Notes: generated by a model not told the origin, from the sequence alone. A stretch of DNA of 64,000 nucleotides from Branchiibius sp. NY16-3462-2 (GCF_001594145.1 NZ_LVCF01000043.1:124001-188000); one strand, 5' to 3'; counted from the stretch's first letter, positions 46,537 through 55,434 are shown. Program-made: numbers and translations.

Positions 46537-46830
46537 CTACGCGTCGTTGTCCTCCTGGGTGCCCTCCTCAACGGGCACCAGGATCGGTCTGGTCACTGCC
46601 CACGCGATCATCAGGATTCCGCAGACCAGGATGATCAGACCGGACCACAGGTTGATGTTGAAGCCGCCGGTCTTGGACTTGTCGTCGGCGGTGTAGTTGA
46701 ACAAGCCCATCGCCGCCAGGACGACGCCGTAGATCGTCAGCAGTGCGCCGATGATGTTACGGACGTCGAACAACCCCGCCGATGTCTTGCGGCCGGTCGT
46801 CGCCGGGGTGTCGGTGTCACTGTCACTCAT
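46537..46830 (-). CDS. Small two-span membrane protein beside the symporter
   Basis: 97 residues with two membrane segments (IIGALLTIYGVVLAAMGLF and LWSGLIILVCGILMIAWAV). An acidic N-terminus (SDSDTDTP) and tail (EEGTQEDNDA). Not recognised. It begins 22 bases after the symporter stop, so it is probably co-transcribed and may be an accessory subunit. Confidence 0.7.
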   Translation of the reverse strand: MSDSDTDTPATTGRKTSAGLFDVRNIIGALLTIYGVVLAAMGLFNYTADDKSKTGGFNINLWSGLIILVCGILMIAWAVTRPILVPVEEGTQEDNDA

Positions 46831-46852
46831 GATGGCTAACCTCTCAGCCGAT

Positions 46853-48544
46853 TCAGCGGAAGATGATGTTCAGGATGATGACCAGCACCAGTGAGAGCCC
46901 GGCCATCTTGGTCGGCGACTGCCACCAGTGCGCCACGGACTGGTCACCGAAGTCCTCCTTGGGCGTCAGGCTGTAGACCAACCCACGCAACTCCGACTCG
47001 GGCTTGGGCTTGGTGAACATCGTGACCACGATGCTGACCAGGATGTCGACGACAAAGGCGGCGCCCGCGGCCACGAAGCTCGCGCCCTGACCGGACAGGT
47101 TCAGCGCGCCGATGGACAACGGACCCAGCGCATCCTTGGACAGAATCGCCACGAAGATCGCAGCGAGAGTACCGGAGACCAGACCCACCCAACCTGCGGT
47201 CGGGGTCATCCGCTTCCAGAACATACCGAGGATGAACGTCGCGAACAGCGGAGCGTTGAAGAACCCGAACAACGTCTGCAGGTAATCCATGATGTTGCTG
47301 TAGTGACGGGCGAACAGCGACGTCAGGATGGCGATGACGGTCGCGGCCACAGTGGCCCAACGGCCGACCTTGAGGTAGTAGTTGTCGGGGCGGTCCTTCT
47401 TGATGTAGGTCTGCCAGATGTCGTAGGACCAGACCGTGTTGAAGGCCGAGATGTTCGCTGCCATGCCGGCCATGAACGCGGCCAGCATGCCGGCAATCGC
47501 CACTCCGAGAAGGCCGTTCGGTAGCAGGTCACGCATCAGATAGAGCAATGCGTCGTTGTAGGAACCGCCGGTGTCCTTACCCGCCTTCATCCCGGACAGC
47601 TCGGGCACCAGCACGCCGGCGATGATGCCGGGAATGATGATGATGAACGGGATGAACATCTTCGGGAACGATCCGATGACCGGTGCCATCCGGGCGGAGT
47701 TCATGTCCTTGGAGGCCATCGCCCGCTGCACCTCGACGAAGTTCGTGGTCCAGTAACCGAAGGACAGCACGAAGCCCAGACCGAAGACGATGCCGATCAC
47801 CGACCAGAACGCACTGGTGAAGCCGGTGAGCGATTCGCCCGGCCACGAGGCGAGTTCGCCCTTCGTGCCTGCCGCGGTCATCTTGTCGGTCAGTCCCGAC
47901 CAGCCACCCACCTTGTGCAGCGCGATCAGCGTCAACGGCAGCAACGCCGCCACGATCACGAAGAACTGCAGTACCTCGTTGTAGATCGCCGCCGACAGAC
48001 CACCGAGGGTGATGTAGGCCAGCACGATGGCGGCCGCCACGATCGTGGAAACGGTCAGATCCCAACCCAGCAGCGTGTGCACGATCGTCGCCAGCAGGAA
48101 GAGGTTCACGCCAGCGATCAGCACCTGTGCCACAGCGAAACTGATGGCATTGACCAGGTGGGCCGTTGAGCCGAACCGGCGGTGCATGAACTCCGGCACG
48201 CTGCGCACGCCGGAGCCGTAGTAGAACGGCATCATCACCACGGCCAGGAACAGCATCGCCGGGACGGCGCCGATCCAGTAGTAGTGCATCGTCGGCATAC
48301 CGATCTGGGCGCCGTTGGCCGACATACCCATGATCTCGACCGCGCCCAGGTTGGCCGATATGAACGCCAACCCGGTGATCCAGGCGGGCAACGAACGGCC
48401 CGACAGGAAGAAGTCGATGGAGCTGGATACCTGCCGCCGAGCCATGAGCCCGATGCCCAGGACGAACACGAAATACAGCGCAATCAGCGTGTAATCGATG
48501 AACCCTGCATTCAGTTGTAACGACGAAGATGCGTCCGCTACCAC
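46853..48544 (-). CDS. Sodium:solute symporter (SSS family)
   Basis: 563 residues with about 14 membrane segments. SSS features: LSGRSLPAWITGLAFISANLGAVEIMG near the N-terminus, RRFGSTAHLVNA, and the core signature FGLGFVLSFGYWTTNFVEVQRAMASKD seen in the galactose-type branch. It imports an unidentified solute, probably a sugar or organic acid, with sodium. The frame starts at GTG 48544 with AGGAG upstream. Confidence 0.9.
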   Translation of the reverse strand: MVADASSSLQLNAGFIDYTLIALYFVFVLGIGLMARRQVSSSIDFFLSGRSLPAWITGLAFISANLGAVEIMGMSANGAQIGMPTMHYYWIGAVPAMLFLAVVMMPFYYGSGVRSVPEFMHRRFGSTAHLVNAISFAVAQVLIAGVNLFLLATIVHTLLGWDLTVSTIVAAAIVLAYITLGGLSAAIYNEVLQFFVIVAALLPLTLIALHKVGGWSGLTDKMTAAGTKGELASWPGESLTGFTSAFWSVIGIVFGLGFVLSFGYWTTNFVEVQRAMASKDMNSARMAPVIGSFPKMFIPFIIIIPGIIAGVLVPELSGMKAGKDTGGSYNDALLYLMRDLLPNGLLGVAIAGMLAAFMAGMAANISAFNTVWSYDIWQTYIKKDRPDNYYLKVGRWATVAATVIAILTSLFARHYSNIMDYLQTLFGFFNAPLFATFILGMFWKRMTPTAGWVGLVSGTLAAIFVAILSKDALGPLSIGALNLSGQGASFVAAGAAFVVDILVSIVVTMFTKPKPESELRGLVYSLTPKEDFGDQSVAHWWQSPTKMAGLSLVLVIILNIIFR

Positions 48545-48586
48545 GCTCAGCTCCTTTGCATCGCAGTGCTATCCAACGTCCAGACG

Positions 48587-49558
48587 CTACTCCTGTTGGA
48601 CTGCGAAGTGCTCCCAGCCACCGCCTTGCGTGTCATGGCCGTCCAGCGAAACGCCCGCGCCCCGGGCGACCGTACCGATCACCCGCCACCCCGAGGGGAC
48701 GTCCCCGGCGGCGAACGTGGCCAGCAGAACGTGCTCCTCTCCCCCGCGCAGAACACACTCCGTCGCCTCGTCGCCGACCGCTGCCAACGCCGCGATGTCA
48801 GCGGCCAGCGCGGCCGTGTGTACGTCGATCCGAACCCCGCTCGCCTGCGCGATCCGCCCCGCATCGAGCAGCAGACCGTCACTCACATCCAGCATCGCGC
48901 TGGCCGCCGCCTCCAGCGCGCGCCGCCCATCGCCGTACGCCGGTCGTGGGCTTTGTTGGTAACCCACCAGTTCGGGATCCTCATAGCCCCGATCCTCCTG
49001 CAGCAGTAGTAATCCCGCCGCGGCGCGCCCGAGTGGCCCGGACACGGCCAGTACGTCACCGGGGCGTGCACCGCTGCGCAGCACGGGCTGCGCGCCGACC
49101 GGCAACTCACCCAGGGCGGTCGCACTGATGACACAGACTCCGGGACCGGCCGACGACAGGTCCCCACCGACGATCACGGCCCCGGCCTGCGCCGCCTCCT
49201 GCCCCAGGCCAACTGCCAGTTCGCGCACCCACGCCAGTGGGGTCGCCGGGTCGGCAACCAGTGTCACCACCAGGCCGGTCGTCGTACCGCCCATTGCCTC
49301 GATGTCAGCAGCGTTCTGCGCCACGCACTTTCGCCCCACGTGCCGCGGCGAGGACCAGTCGTTGCGCCAGTCCCGGCCAAGGACCATGGCGTCGGTGGTC
49401 ACCAGCACGGCACCGGATCGCACCCGCAGCCACGCCGTGTCGTCACCCGGACCGGTCAACACCTCATCAGAAGACCCCCCGATGGCCAGTCCCTCGTTGA
49501 TGACCGAGAGGATCTGGGCCTCGGTATGGCCGCGCAGTGCAGCCTCATCCTGGGCCAT
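48587..49558 (-). CDS. thiL: Thiamine-monophosphate kinase
   Basis: Makes thiamine diphosphate from thiamine monophosphate and ATP. 323 residues from the ATG at 49558, with AGAGGA upstream. Family motifs: GPGDDTAWLRV, TTDAMVLGRDWRNDW, and AQNAADIEAMGG, then GGDLSSAGPG and MLDVSDGLLLDAGRIAQASG. It has its own promoter region against the divergent small RAM-domain gene. Confidence 0.95.
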   Translation of the reverse strand: MAQDEAALRGHTEAQILSVINEGLAIGGSSDEVLTGPGDDTAWLRVRSGAVLVTTDAMVLGRDWRNDWSSPRHVGRKCVAQNAADIEAMGGTTTGLVVTLVADPATPLAWVRELAVGLGQEAAQAGAVIVGGDLSSAGPGVCVISATALGELPVGAQPVLRSGARPGDVLAVSGPLGRAAAGLLLLQEDRGYEDPELVGYQQSPRPAYGDGRRALEAAASAMLDVSDGLLLDAGRIAQASGVRIDVHTAALAADIAALAAVGDEATECVLRGGEEHVLLATFAAGDVPSGWRVIGTVARGAGVSLDGHDTQGGGWEHFAVQQE

Positions 49559-49623
49559 GTGTCCTCTCCCCATGTGAGACGCCGCCGGTGGCAGTAACCA
49601 CTCGGCAGAGTAGCGTTCGGCGT

Positions 49624-49851
49624 ATGCAGGCCTACATCCTGATCCAGACCGATGTGGGGAAGGCGACCTCCGTGACCTCCGCGCTCCGTGCTCTGACCGG
49701 CGTCCTGAGTGCCGAGGAGGTCATCGGGCCCTATGACCTGATCGCCAAGGTCGAGGCCGTGTCAGTGGAGGCGCTCGGTGCGGAAATCATCACCCAGATC
49801 CAACAGGTACCCGGGATCACCCGGACACTGACGTGCAGCGTCGTGCGCTGA
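49624..49851 (+). CDS. Stand-alone Lrp/AsnC effector-binding (RAM) domain
   Basis: 75 residues: QAYILIQTDVGKATSVTSAL, VIGPYDLIAKVEA, ITQIQQVPGITRTLTCSVV, which is the alpha/beta RAM fold of Lrp/AsnC regulators without a DNA-binding domain. Such small proteins bind amino acids and form dimers or rings with full Lrp proteins. It diverges from thiL and overlaps the next gene by 19 bases. Confidence 0.87.
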   Translation: MQAYILIQTDVGKATSVTSALRALTGVLSAEEVIGPYDLIAKVEAVSVEALGAEIITQIQQVPGITRTLTCSVVR

Positions 49852-50309
49852 CCGCACACCTGGTCGCTGTTCTCGCCGCCGGCCTGGTGTTGGCCGGCTG
49901 CGGATCGGACACCCCCAGCGCGACCCCGGCGGCGGGCGCCGCGGATCCGTTGTGCGCCAAGGTCGCTGCACACTGGCCGAGCACCGTGAGCAGCAAGGAC
50001 CGGGTCAGCGTGGACGTCAGCGGCAACCCTTCAACCAACGTCGCCAAAACCGTTGCGGCGTGGGGTGATCCGGCGATCATCGCGCGCTGCGGAGTCGATG
50101 CGCCCGGCCCGTCGACCGACTGCATCGAGGCGGACGACATCGACTGGGTGATGAGTTCGCTGTCCGACGGCAAACGATTCGTGACCTACGGGCGGGTGCC
50201 GGCGATCGAGGTGCTCGTGCCGTCGGCGTACTCCCCCGAACCGCTGGTGCTGGCAGCTTTCGACCAGGCCGCCGGGCAGGTCCCGCAGAACGCACACCGC
50301 TGCAATTGA
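49833..50309 (+). CDS. DUF3515-family lipoprotein
   Basis: 158 residues starting at GTG inside the RAM gene. The signal peptide ends in lipobox VLAGC near residue 23; the mature domain has DPLCAKVAAHWP, VAAWGDPAIIARCGVDAP and FVTYGRVPAIEVLVP, typical of DUF3515. It is an unknown, exported protein regularly found beside ddl and thiL in actinobacteria. Confidence 0.9.
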   Translation: MQRRALTAHLVAVLAAGLVLAGCGSDTPSATPAAGAADPLCAKVAAHWPSTVSSKDRVSVDVSGNPSTNVAKTVAAWGDPAIIARCGVDAPGPSTDCIEADDIDWVMSSLSDGKRFVTYGRVPAIEVLVPSAYSPEPLVLAAFDQAAGQVPQNAHRCN

Positions 50310-50316
50310 ACGTGAC

Positions 50317-51432
50317 TCAGCGCAGGCCGGTGTTGCGCTGGGCGGCCAACTCGATCAGTTCGGTGATCAACGCGGTGTAGTCGATCCCGGACTCCTGCCA
50401 GACCCGCGGGTACATCGAGGTCGGGGTGAAACCGGGCAGGGTGTTGATCTCGTTGAGGTAGAGGTCACCGTGCGGGGTGTAGAACCAGTCGACCCGGGCC
50501 AGGCCCTCGCAGCCAGCGGTGTCGAACGCTTTGACCGACAACTCCCGCACCTGTTCGGAGATGTGCGGCGGCAGGTCCGCCGGGCAGGTCAGCCGGGCGT
50601 CGTCGCCGAGGTACTTGGCCTCGAAGTCATAGAACTTGTGCTGGCCGCCGACGACCTCGATCTCGCCGATCTGCGAGGCCCGCGCCGGATCGGCGCCATG
50701 ACCTTCGAGTACGCCGCACTCCACCTCCCGGCCGACGATCCCTTGCTCGACAAGGACTTTCGGGTCGTGCTGGCGCGCGACCTCGATCGCGGCGCGTAGG
50801 TCCTCGGGCGCATCGACTTTCACCACGCCCTGGCTGGAGCCGGCGCGGGCCGGCTTCACGAAGACCGGGTAGTCGAGGGCGGCAACGGCGTCGAGACTGG
50901 CCTCCGGGTCGCGGCGCCACTCCTTGTCGGTGATCACGACGTACGGTCCGACCGGCAGACCGGCCGCGGCGAAGACCACCTTCATCAGCGCCTTGTCCAT
51001 CATCACCGCGGAGGCAGCGACGCCGGACCCGACGTAGCGCACGTCGATGAGTTCGAGCATCCCCTGCACCGTGCCGTCCTCGCCGAACGGACCGTGCAGC
51101 AACGGGAAAACCACGTCCACGTGGGCCAACTCGGCGGGCAGGCCGCTGGCGTCGCGGACGACGACTTCGGCACGCGCATCGCCGGACGGGGCGATCGGCA
51201 GCAGCACCTGCTCCGACCCGTCCACCTGCGGCACCTGCGACGTGGTGAGCACCAGGGGCGCCGGATCGTCGGCCATCCGCACCCACTGACCCTGCGGCGT
51301 GATCCCGATCGGCACCACGTCGTAGCGGTCACGGTCGATCGCCCGCAACACACTGGCTGCGGTCGAACACGACACGGCGTGCTCGGAGGACCGGCCGCCG
51401 AAGATGATCGCCACGGTGCGCTTCTCATTCAT
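50317..51432 (-). CDS. ddl: D-alanine-D-alanine ligase
   Basis: Joins two D-alanines for peptidoglycan precursors. 371 residues from the ATG at 51432 (MNEKRTVAIIFGGRSSEHAVSC). ATP-grasp elements: DKALMKVVFAAAGLPVG, PVFVKPARAGSSQGVVKV and the C-terminal EINTLPGFTPTSMYP. The frame continues upstream to 51765 but this is not coding. It ends 7 bases from the convergent DUF3515 gene. Confidence 0.96.
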   Translation of the reverse strand: MNEKRTVAIIFGGRSSEHAVSCSTAASVLRAIDRDRYDVVPIGITPQGQWVRMADDPAPLVLTTSQVPQVDGSEQVLLPIAPSGDARAEVVVRDASGLPAELAHVDVVFPLLHGPFGEDGTVQGMLELIDVRYVGSGVAASAVMMDKALMKVVFAAAGLPVGPYVVITDKEWRRDPEASLDAVAALDYPVFVKPARAGSSQGVVKVDAPEDLRAAIEVARQHDPKVLVEQGIVGREVECGVLEGHGADPARASQIGEIEVVGGQHKFYDFEAKYLGDDARLTCPADLPPHISEQVRELSVKAFDTAGCEGLARVDWFYTPHGDLYLNEINTLPGFTPTSMYPRVWQESGIDYTALITELIELAAQRNTGLR

Positions 51433-51474
51433 CGCGCCGAGCGTAACCGGTGCGGCGTCTGGGATCCTGGCGGC

Positions 51475-52542
51475 ATGCCACAGCACCCCGATGATCTGCA
51501 CCCCGAGACCGTTCTCGTCGCCGGTGGGCGGCCGGACAAGGTGCCCGGCGCTTCGCTTAGCGCACCGGTCACCTTCACCTCGACGTACGTCGCGGGAGCA
51601 GAACCGGACTACGCCCGATCCGGGAACCCCACGTGGACAGCCTTCGAGGAGGTTCTCGGCGAGTTGGAAGGCGGGCGGGCGCTGGCGTTCAGTAGCGGCA
51701 TGGGCGCCATTGCCGCCGCCATGTCGCTCTGTCCGCCGGGCGGCACCGTCGTGGCCGGACGCCACGTCTACAGCGGCACGGGCGGCCTCCTGGAGGAACT
51801 GGCCGCCGAAGGACGCACCCAGGTCCGGCGGGTGCCGATCGACGACACCCGGACGGTCATCGAAGCCCTGCCGGGCGCAACCCTGTTGTGGTTGGAGTCA
51901 CCGAGCAACCCGATGATGGAGGTCGCCGATCTGGCCGCACTGTGCGCCGCCGCCCGGGCCGCCAACGTGATCACGGTCTGCGACAACACGTTCATGACGC
52001 CGATCCTGCAGCGACCGCTGTCGCTGGGCGCCGATGTGGTCGTGCACTCGGTGACCAAGTTCCTTTCCGGCCACTCCGACGTGGTGATGGGCGCGACCGT
52101 CACCGCGGACCCGGAGCTGCACGCCAGGCTCCTCACGCGGCGTACGTTGCATGGCGCCATCCCCGGGCCGATGGAGACCTGGCTGGCCCTGCGCGGGATG
52201 CGCACGATGGCATTGCGGATGGAACGCGGCGCCCAGAGCGCGGCGGTTCTGGCCGGGCGCCTGGGCGAGCATCCGGCGGTCAGCCGGGTGCGCTACCCCG
52301 GCGTGGGCGCGATGCTGTCGATCGAACTGACCGGTGGCCTTCCCGCGGCCCTCACACTGGAGGACCGGGTGGCCGTGTGGACCAACGCGACCAGCCTCGG
52401 TGGCGTCGAGTCACTGCTGGAACGCCGCCGGCGGCACGCGCTCGAGGTCGACACGGTCCCGGAGGACCTGGTGCGCCTCGCGGTCGGCATCGAACACGTC
52501 GAGGACCTGTGGGCCGACCTGCTGCAGGCGCTGGAGGGTTGA
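51475..52542 (+). CDS. Compact PLP enzyme of the cystathionine gamma-lyase/synthase family
   Basis: 355 residues, shorter than the usual 380-400. Cys/Met-metabolism PLP fold: TSTYVAGAEPDYARSGNPTW, LAFSSGMGAIAAAM, VCDNTFMTPILQRPLSLGAD and the PLP lysine in VHSVTKFLSGHSDVVMG. Between RYPG and MLSIEL about 17 residues normally present (the HP..A...M.GFG stretch) are missing, and the segment before TNATSLGGVESLLERRRRHA is also short. It may make or break cystathionine or act as a methionine gamma-lyase; the exact reaction is unclear. It starts at the ATG at 51475 and diverges from ddl. Confidence 0.82.
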   Translation: MPQHPDDLHPETVLVAGGRPDKVPGASLSAPVTFTSTYVAGAEPDYARSGNPTWTAFEEVLGELEGGRALAFSSGMGAIAAAMSLCPPGGTVVAGRHVYSGTGGLLEELAAEGRTQVRRVPIDDTRTVIEALPGATLLWLESPSNPMMEVADLAALCAAARAANVITVCDNTFMTPILQRPLSLGADVVVHSVTKFLSGHSDVVMGATVTADPELHARLLTRRTLHGAIPGPMETWLALRGMRTMALRMERGAQSAAVLAGRLGEHPAVSRVRYPGVGAMLSIELTGGLPAALTLEDRVAVWTNATSLGGVESLLERRRRHALEVDTVPEDLVRLAVGIEHVEDLWADLLQALEG

Positions 52543-52543
52543 C

Positions 52544-53542
52544 CTAGATCTCGTGCTTGCGGGTGCGACTCATGAACGCGCCCAGCACTTCTCGCGGCTC
52601 ACGGTCCTCGTACAGCACCGAGACGATGTTCTCCACGATGGGTACGTCGACGTCTGCCCCACGCGCCAACTGCAGGATGGAGCGACAGGACTTCACACCT
52701 TCAACGGTCGAATGGCTGGTGGCCAGGACGTCCTGCACCGACCGGCCGCGGCCGAGTTCGAAGCCGAAACTGCGGTTGCGCGACAGCGGACTGGTGCACG
52801 TCGCGACCAGGTCACCGACGCCCGCGAGGCCGAGGAAGGTCTGGGAGTCGGCGCCCAATGCCACTCCCAGCCGGACGGTTTCGGCCAGTCCCCGGGTCAG
52901 CAGGCTGGCGACGGTGTTCTCACCCATCCCCATCCCGGCAGCCATGCCCACGGCGATGCCGATGACGTTCTTGGTGGCCCCGGCGATCTCGATCCCGATC
53001 ACGTCCGCGCCCAGATAGGGGCGGAAGTACGGCGCGGCGCAGGCCTCCGCGACCCGCGCCCGGGCGCGCGGGCTGGTCGAGGCGACCACCGCAGCCGCAG
53101 GTTGCCGGGCCGCGATCTCCTTGGCGAGGTTCGGGCCGGAGATGACCACCAGGCGGGCGTCCTCGACACCGGTGACCTCACCGATCACCTGCGACATGCG
53201 CAGCCCGGTGTCCTGCTCGATGCCCTTCATCAGGGACACCAGCAGCGCGCCCTCCTGGATGTACGGCAGCCAGGCAGCGAGCGCCGTACGCACTTCCTGT
53301 GCCGGGATCGCGACCACGACGATCTCGGCGCCGGCCAGCGCTTCCTGCACGTCGTTGGTCGCTTCGACCAGGTCCGGCAGCATCAGGTCAGGCAGATACG
53401 CGCTGTTGCGGCGGGTTGCCGCGATCTCCTCGGCCACCTCGAAGCGTCGGCACCACAGGGAGACCTGCGTGCCCGCGTCCGCCATGATGGCAGCGAAGGC
53501 GGTCCCCCAACTCCCACTGCCCAGTACGGCGGCCTTGGTCAT
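52544..53542 (-). CDS. gpsA: Glycerol-3-phosphate dehydrogenase [NAD(P)+]
   Basis: Makes sn-glycerol-3-phosphate for phospholipids. 332 residues: GSGSWGTAFAAIMADAG (NAD(P) site), LVSLMKGIEQDTGLRMS, VISGPNLAKEIA, and the catalytic-domain segments IGIEIAGATKNVIGIAVG and FLGLAGVGDLVATCTSPLSRNR. It lies one base from the convergent PLP gene stop. Confidence 0.96.
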   Translation of the reverse strand: MTKAAVLGSGSWGTAFAAIMADAGTQVSLWCRRFEVAEEIAATRRNSAYLPDLMLPDLVEATNDVQEALAGAEIVVVAIPAQEVRTALAAWLPYIQEGALLVSLMKGIEQDTGLRMSQVIGEVTGVEDARLVVISGPNLAKEIAARQPAAAVVASTSPRARARVAEACAAPYFRPYLGADVIGIEIAGATKNVIGIAVGMAAGMGMGENTVASLLTRGLAETVRLGVALGADSQTFLGLAGVGDLVATCTSPLSRNRSFGFELGRGRSVQDVLATSHSTVEGVKSCRSILQLARGADVDVPIVENIVSVLYEDREPREVLGAFMSRTRKHEI

Positions 53543-53596
53543 CGGTGTCCTTTCACGGGGTGGATGCTACGGCGTCGGCCCGTGCATGGCACCATC

Positions 53597-54256
53597 ATGC
53601 CTGTGCGAGCCCATCGCCTCTCGACCTGGCAACTGGTCGTCCCTGTGAAGTCCCGGTACGCCGCCAAGTCCCGCCTGGCGCCGCCGGACGGGGTATCCCG
53701 CAGCGACCTGGCGCTCGCCTTCGCCCGGGATACCCTCACCGCGATCGCCGAAGTCATCTCCTCCGACCGGCTGATCGTCGTGACCTCCGATGACCAGATC
53801 GCCGCGCAGTTGCGGGTCGGTGGTGCGCAGGTGGTCGACGATCCGGGCCGGGGACTCAATCCCGCCGTGGAAGCGGGGATCAGTGCTGCGCGGGACCGCG
53901 ACTCCGGGGCGCCGGTCGGGATCCTGCTGGGTGATCTTCCGGCGCTGACACCGGGCGACCTGCGCACCGCGCTCGCGGCGTGCGCGGCCACCGAATCGGC
54001 CGTCGTACCCGACCAGTCCGGCGCCGGCACGGTGTTGCTGACCCATCAGGATGCTGCCCTGCTGGCGCCGCGGTTCGGGCACGGCTCGGCCGTGCGGCAC
54101 GGACAGACCGCGCGGCGCCTCGACCTCGATCTGCCACGCCTGCGCACCGACGTCGACGATCTCGAGTCGCTGCGCCTGGCCGCCGTGCTCGGCCTGGGCC
54201 GCCACACCTCGGCCGTCCTGCAGAACTCCGACCTCGACCTGGGGGAGTTGGCCTGA
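53597..54256 (+). CDS. cofC: 2-phospho-L-lactate (or PEP) guanylyltransferase
   Basis: Activates 2-phospholactate or phosphoenolpyruvate with GTP for coenzyme F420. 219 residues: WQLVVPVKSRYAAKSRLAPP (nucleotide-binding N-terminus), VDDPGRGLNPAVEAGI, GILLGDLPALTPGDL and LRTDVDDLESLRLAAVLGLG. It lies between gpsA and hupB as in mycobacteria. Two F420/FMN-oxidoreductase-like genes occur nearer the right end, consistent with F420 use. The ATG at 53597 is the likely start. Confidence 0.9.
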   Translation: MPVRAHRLSTWQLVVPVKSRYAAKSRLAPPDGVSRSDLALAFARDTLTAIAEVISSDRLIVVTSDDQIAAQLRVGGAQVVDDPGRGLNPAVEAGISAARDRDSGAPVGILLGDLPALTPGDLRTALAACAATESAVVPDQSGAGTVLLTHQDAALLAPRFGHGSAVRHGQTARRLDLDLPRLRTDVDDLESLRLAAVLGLGRHTSAVLQNSDLDLGELA

Positions 54257-54257
54257 A

Positions 54258-54470
54258 ATGCAAGCGACGGTGCACGAGTACGACGACCGCAACGGCAGTG
54301 GGTCGGTGCTGACCGATAACGGACGCCTGCTGCCCTTCAGCGCGGAGGTGTTCCAGGCCTCGGCGCTGCGCCTGCTGCGGGTGGGTCAGCGGCTCAACAT
54401 CGAAGTCGGACCGGACGGCGTCAGCCGCCTCTGGCTGGCCGGTATCGGACCGGGCCAGACCATCCGCTGA
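54258..54470 (+). CDS. Small cold-shock-domain-like protein
   Basis: 70 residues, ATG one base after the cofC stop. The pattern (QATVHEYDDRNGSGSVLTDN, LPFSAEVFQASALRLLRVGQ, LNIEVGPDG) suggests a short OB/cold-shock fold with altered RNA-binding motifs: GSGSVL and LPFSAE where aromatic residues are normal. Possibly a degenerate cold-shock domain; function unknown. It is probably transcribed with cofC. Confidence 0.6.
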   Translation: MQATVHEYDDRNGSGSVLTDNGRLLPFSAEVFQASALRLLRVGQRLNIEVGPDGVSRLWLAGIGPGQTIR

Positions 54471-54486
54471 CCGCCTCTACGCAGTC

Positions 54487-54520
54487 AAAAGCCCGGATAC
54501 CTCTCGGTATCCGGGCTTTT
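54487..54520. terminator. Bidirectional intrinsic terminator
   Basis: An 11-base GC stem (GCCCGGATACC/GGTATCCGGGC) extended by AAAA/TTTT, loop TCTC, 16 bases after the cofC-linked small gene and 18 bases before the end of the convergent hupB. T-runs occur on both strands. Confidence 0.93.
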
Positions 54521-54537
54521 GGCTATAGGCGGTCTGA

Positions 54538-55155
54538 TCAGCGCTTGGCGGTGGTCTTCTTCGCCGTGGTCTTCTTGGCCGGCGTGGCCTTCTTCGCCGT
54601 GGTCTTCTTGGCAGCAGTCGTCTTGGTCGCCGGCGCCTTCTTGGCGGCGGTGGTCTTCTTCGCCGCAGTCGTCTTGGCGGGCGTGGCCTTCGCCGTGGTC
54701 TTCTTCGCGGCCGGGGTCGCCTTGGCGGTGGTCTTCTTGGCCGCAGTCGTCTTGGTGGCCGGCGCCTTCTTGGCGGCGGTGGTCTTCTTGGCCGCGGTGG
54801 TCTTCTTCGCAGCCGTCTTGGCCGGTGCTGCGGCGGCGGTGCTCTGCCGGCCGCTGGCGTTACCGGTCTTGGGCAGCTTGCGCGGGTCGGCCACAACGGT
54901 CTTGAACGAGGTACCCGGCTTGAACTTCGGCACGGTGGTCTTGCGGATCCGAACCGCCTGACCGGTCTTCGGGTTGCGACCGGTACGCGCTGCACGCGAA
55001 ACCTTCTCGAAGGTGCCGAATCCGGTGATACCGACCTTCGTGCCCTTGGCGACTTCACGCACGATGACGTCGAAAACGGCTTCGACGGCGTCGCTGGCAG
55101 CCTTCTTGCTGCCGAGGCGCGATTCCAACGCGTCGACGAGTTCAGCCTTGTTCAC
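54538..55155 (-). CDS. hupB: HU-type DNA-binding protein with Lys/Ala-rich tail
   Basis: 205 residues, GTG start with AAAGGGG upstream. HU domain (about 1-90): MNKAELVDALESRLGSKKAA, GFGTFEKVSRAARTGRNPKT, PKFKPGTSFKTVV. The C-terminal half is about 100 residues of AKKTTAAKK/APATKT repeats, as in mycobacterial HupB, where the tail binds DNA and is acetylated. It lies downstream of leuCD on the same strand. Confidence 0.95.
   Translation of the reverse strand: MNKAELVDALESRLGSKKAASDAVEAVFDVIVREVAKGTKVGITGFGTFEKVSRAARTGRNPKTGQAVRIRKTTVPKFKPGTSFKTVVADPRKLPKTGNASGRQSTAAAAPAKTAAKKTTAAKKTTAAKKAPATKTTAAKKTTAKATPAAKKTTAKATPAKTTAAKKTTAAKKAPATKTTAAKKTTAKKATPAKKTTAKKTTAKR
54541..54840 (-). repeat. Repetitive region coding the HU tail
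   Basis: Many near-copies of a Lys-Thr-Ala-Ala-Lys-type unit; longer blocks (AAKKTTAAKKAPATKT) appear twice. Such regions often vary in copy number between strains. Confidence 0.8.
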
Positions 55156-55434
55156 GATGATGCCCCTTTAATTCTGTGGATGCGGCACCTCGCCGATCCG
55201 GTGACAACTTCGCCAGGCCGAGGTCGGCTCTGACACACCGACGGTATTCCGGAAAATGGCGCGACTGCAACCCGACGCGCCAGGAATCTGACTGTCGCAC
55301 AACATCTTTGGCGGGCTGATCCGCTGTCGCGGGCTTTCCTGAACGCCTTCAGCGGTGGGTCATCACGCCTGGTTCATCAGTGACGGTCGAATTCAATGGC
55401 CTTTCAGCACAATGGAATTCGTGACATTCGAGAA
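55156..55434 (-). promoter_or_regulatory. hupB upstream region
   Basis: A 279-base gap between hupB and the end of leuD. It is less GC-rich than the genes, especially at 55160-55175 and 55385-55435, and probably holds the hupB promoter. I saw no convincing gene, and no strong terminator after leuD. Confidence 0.4.
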
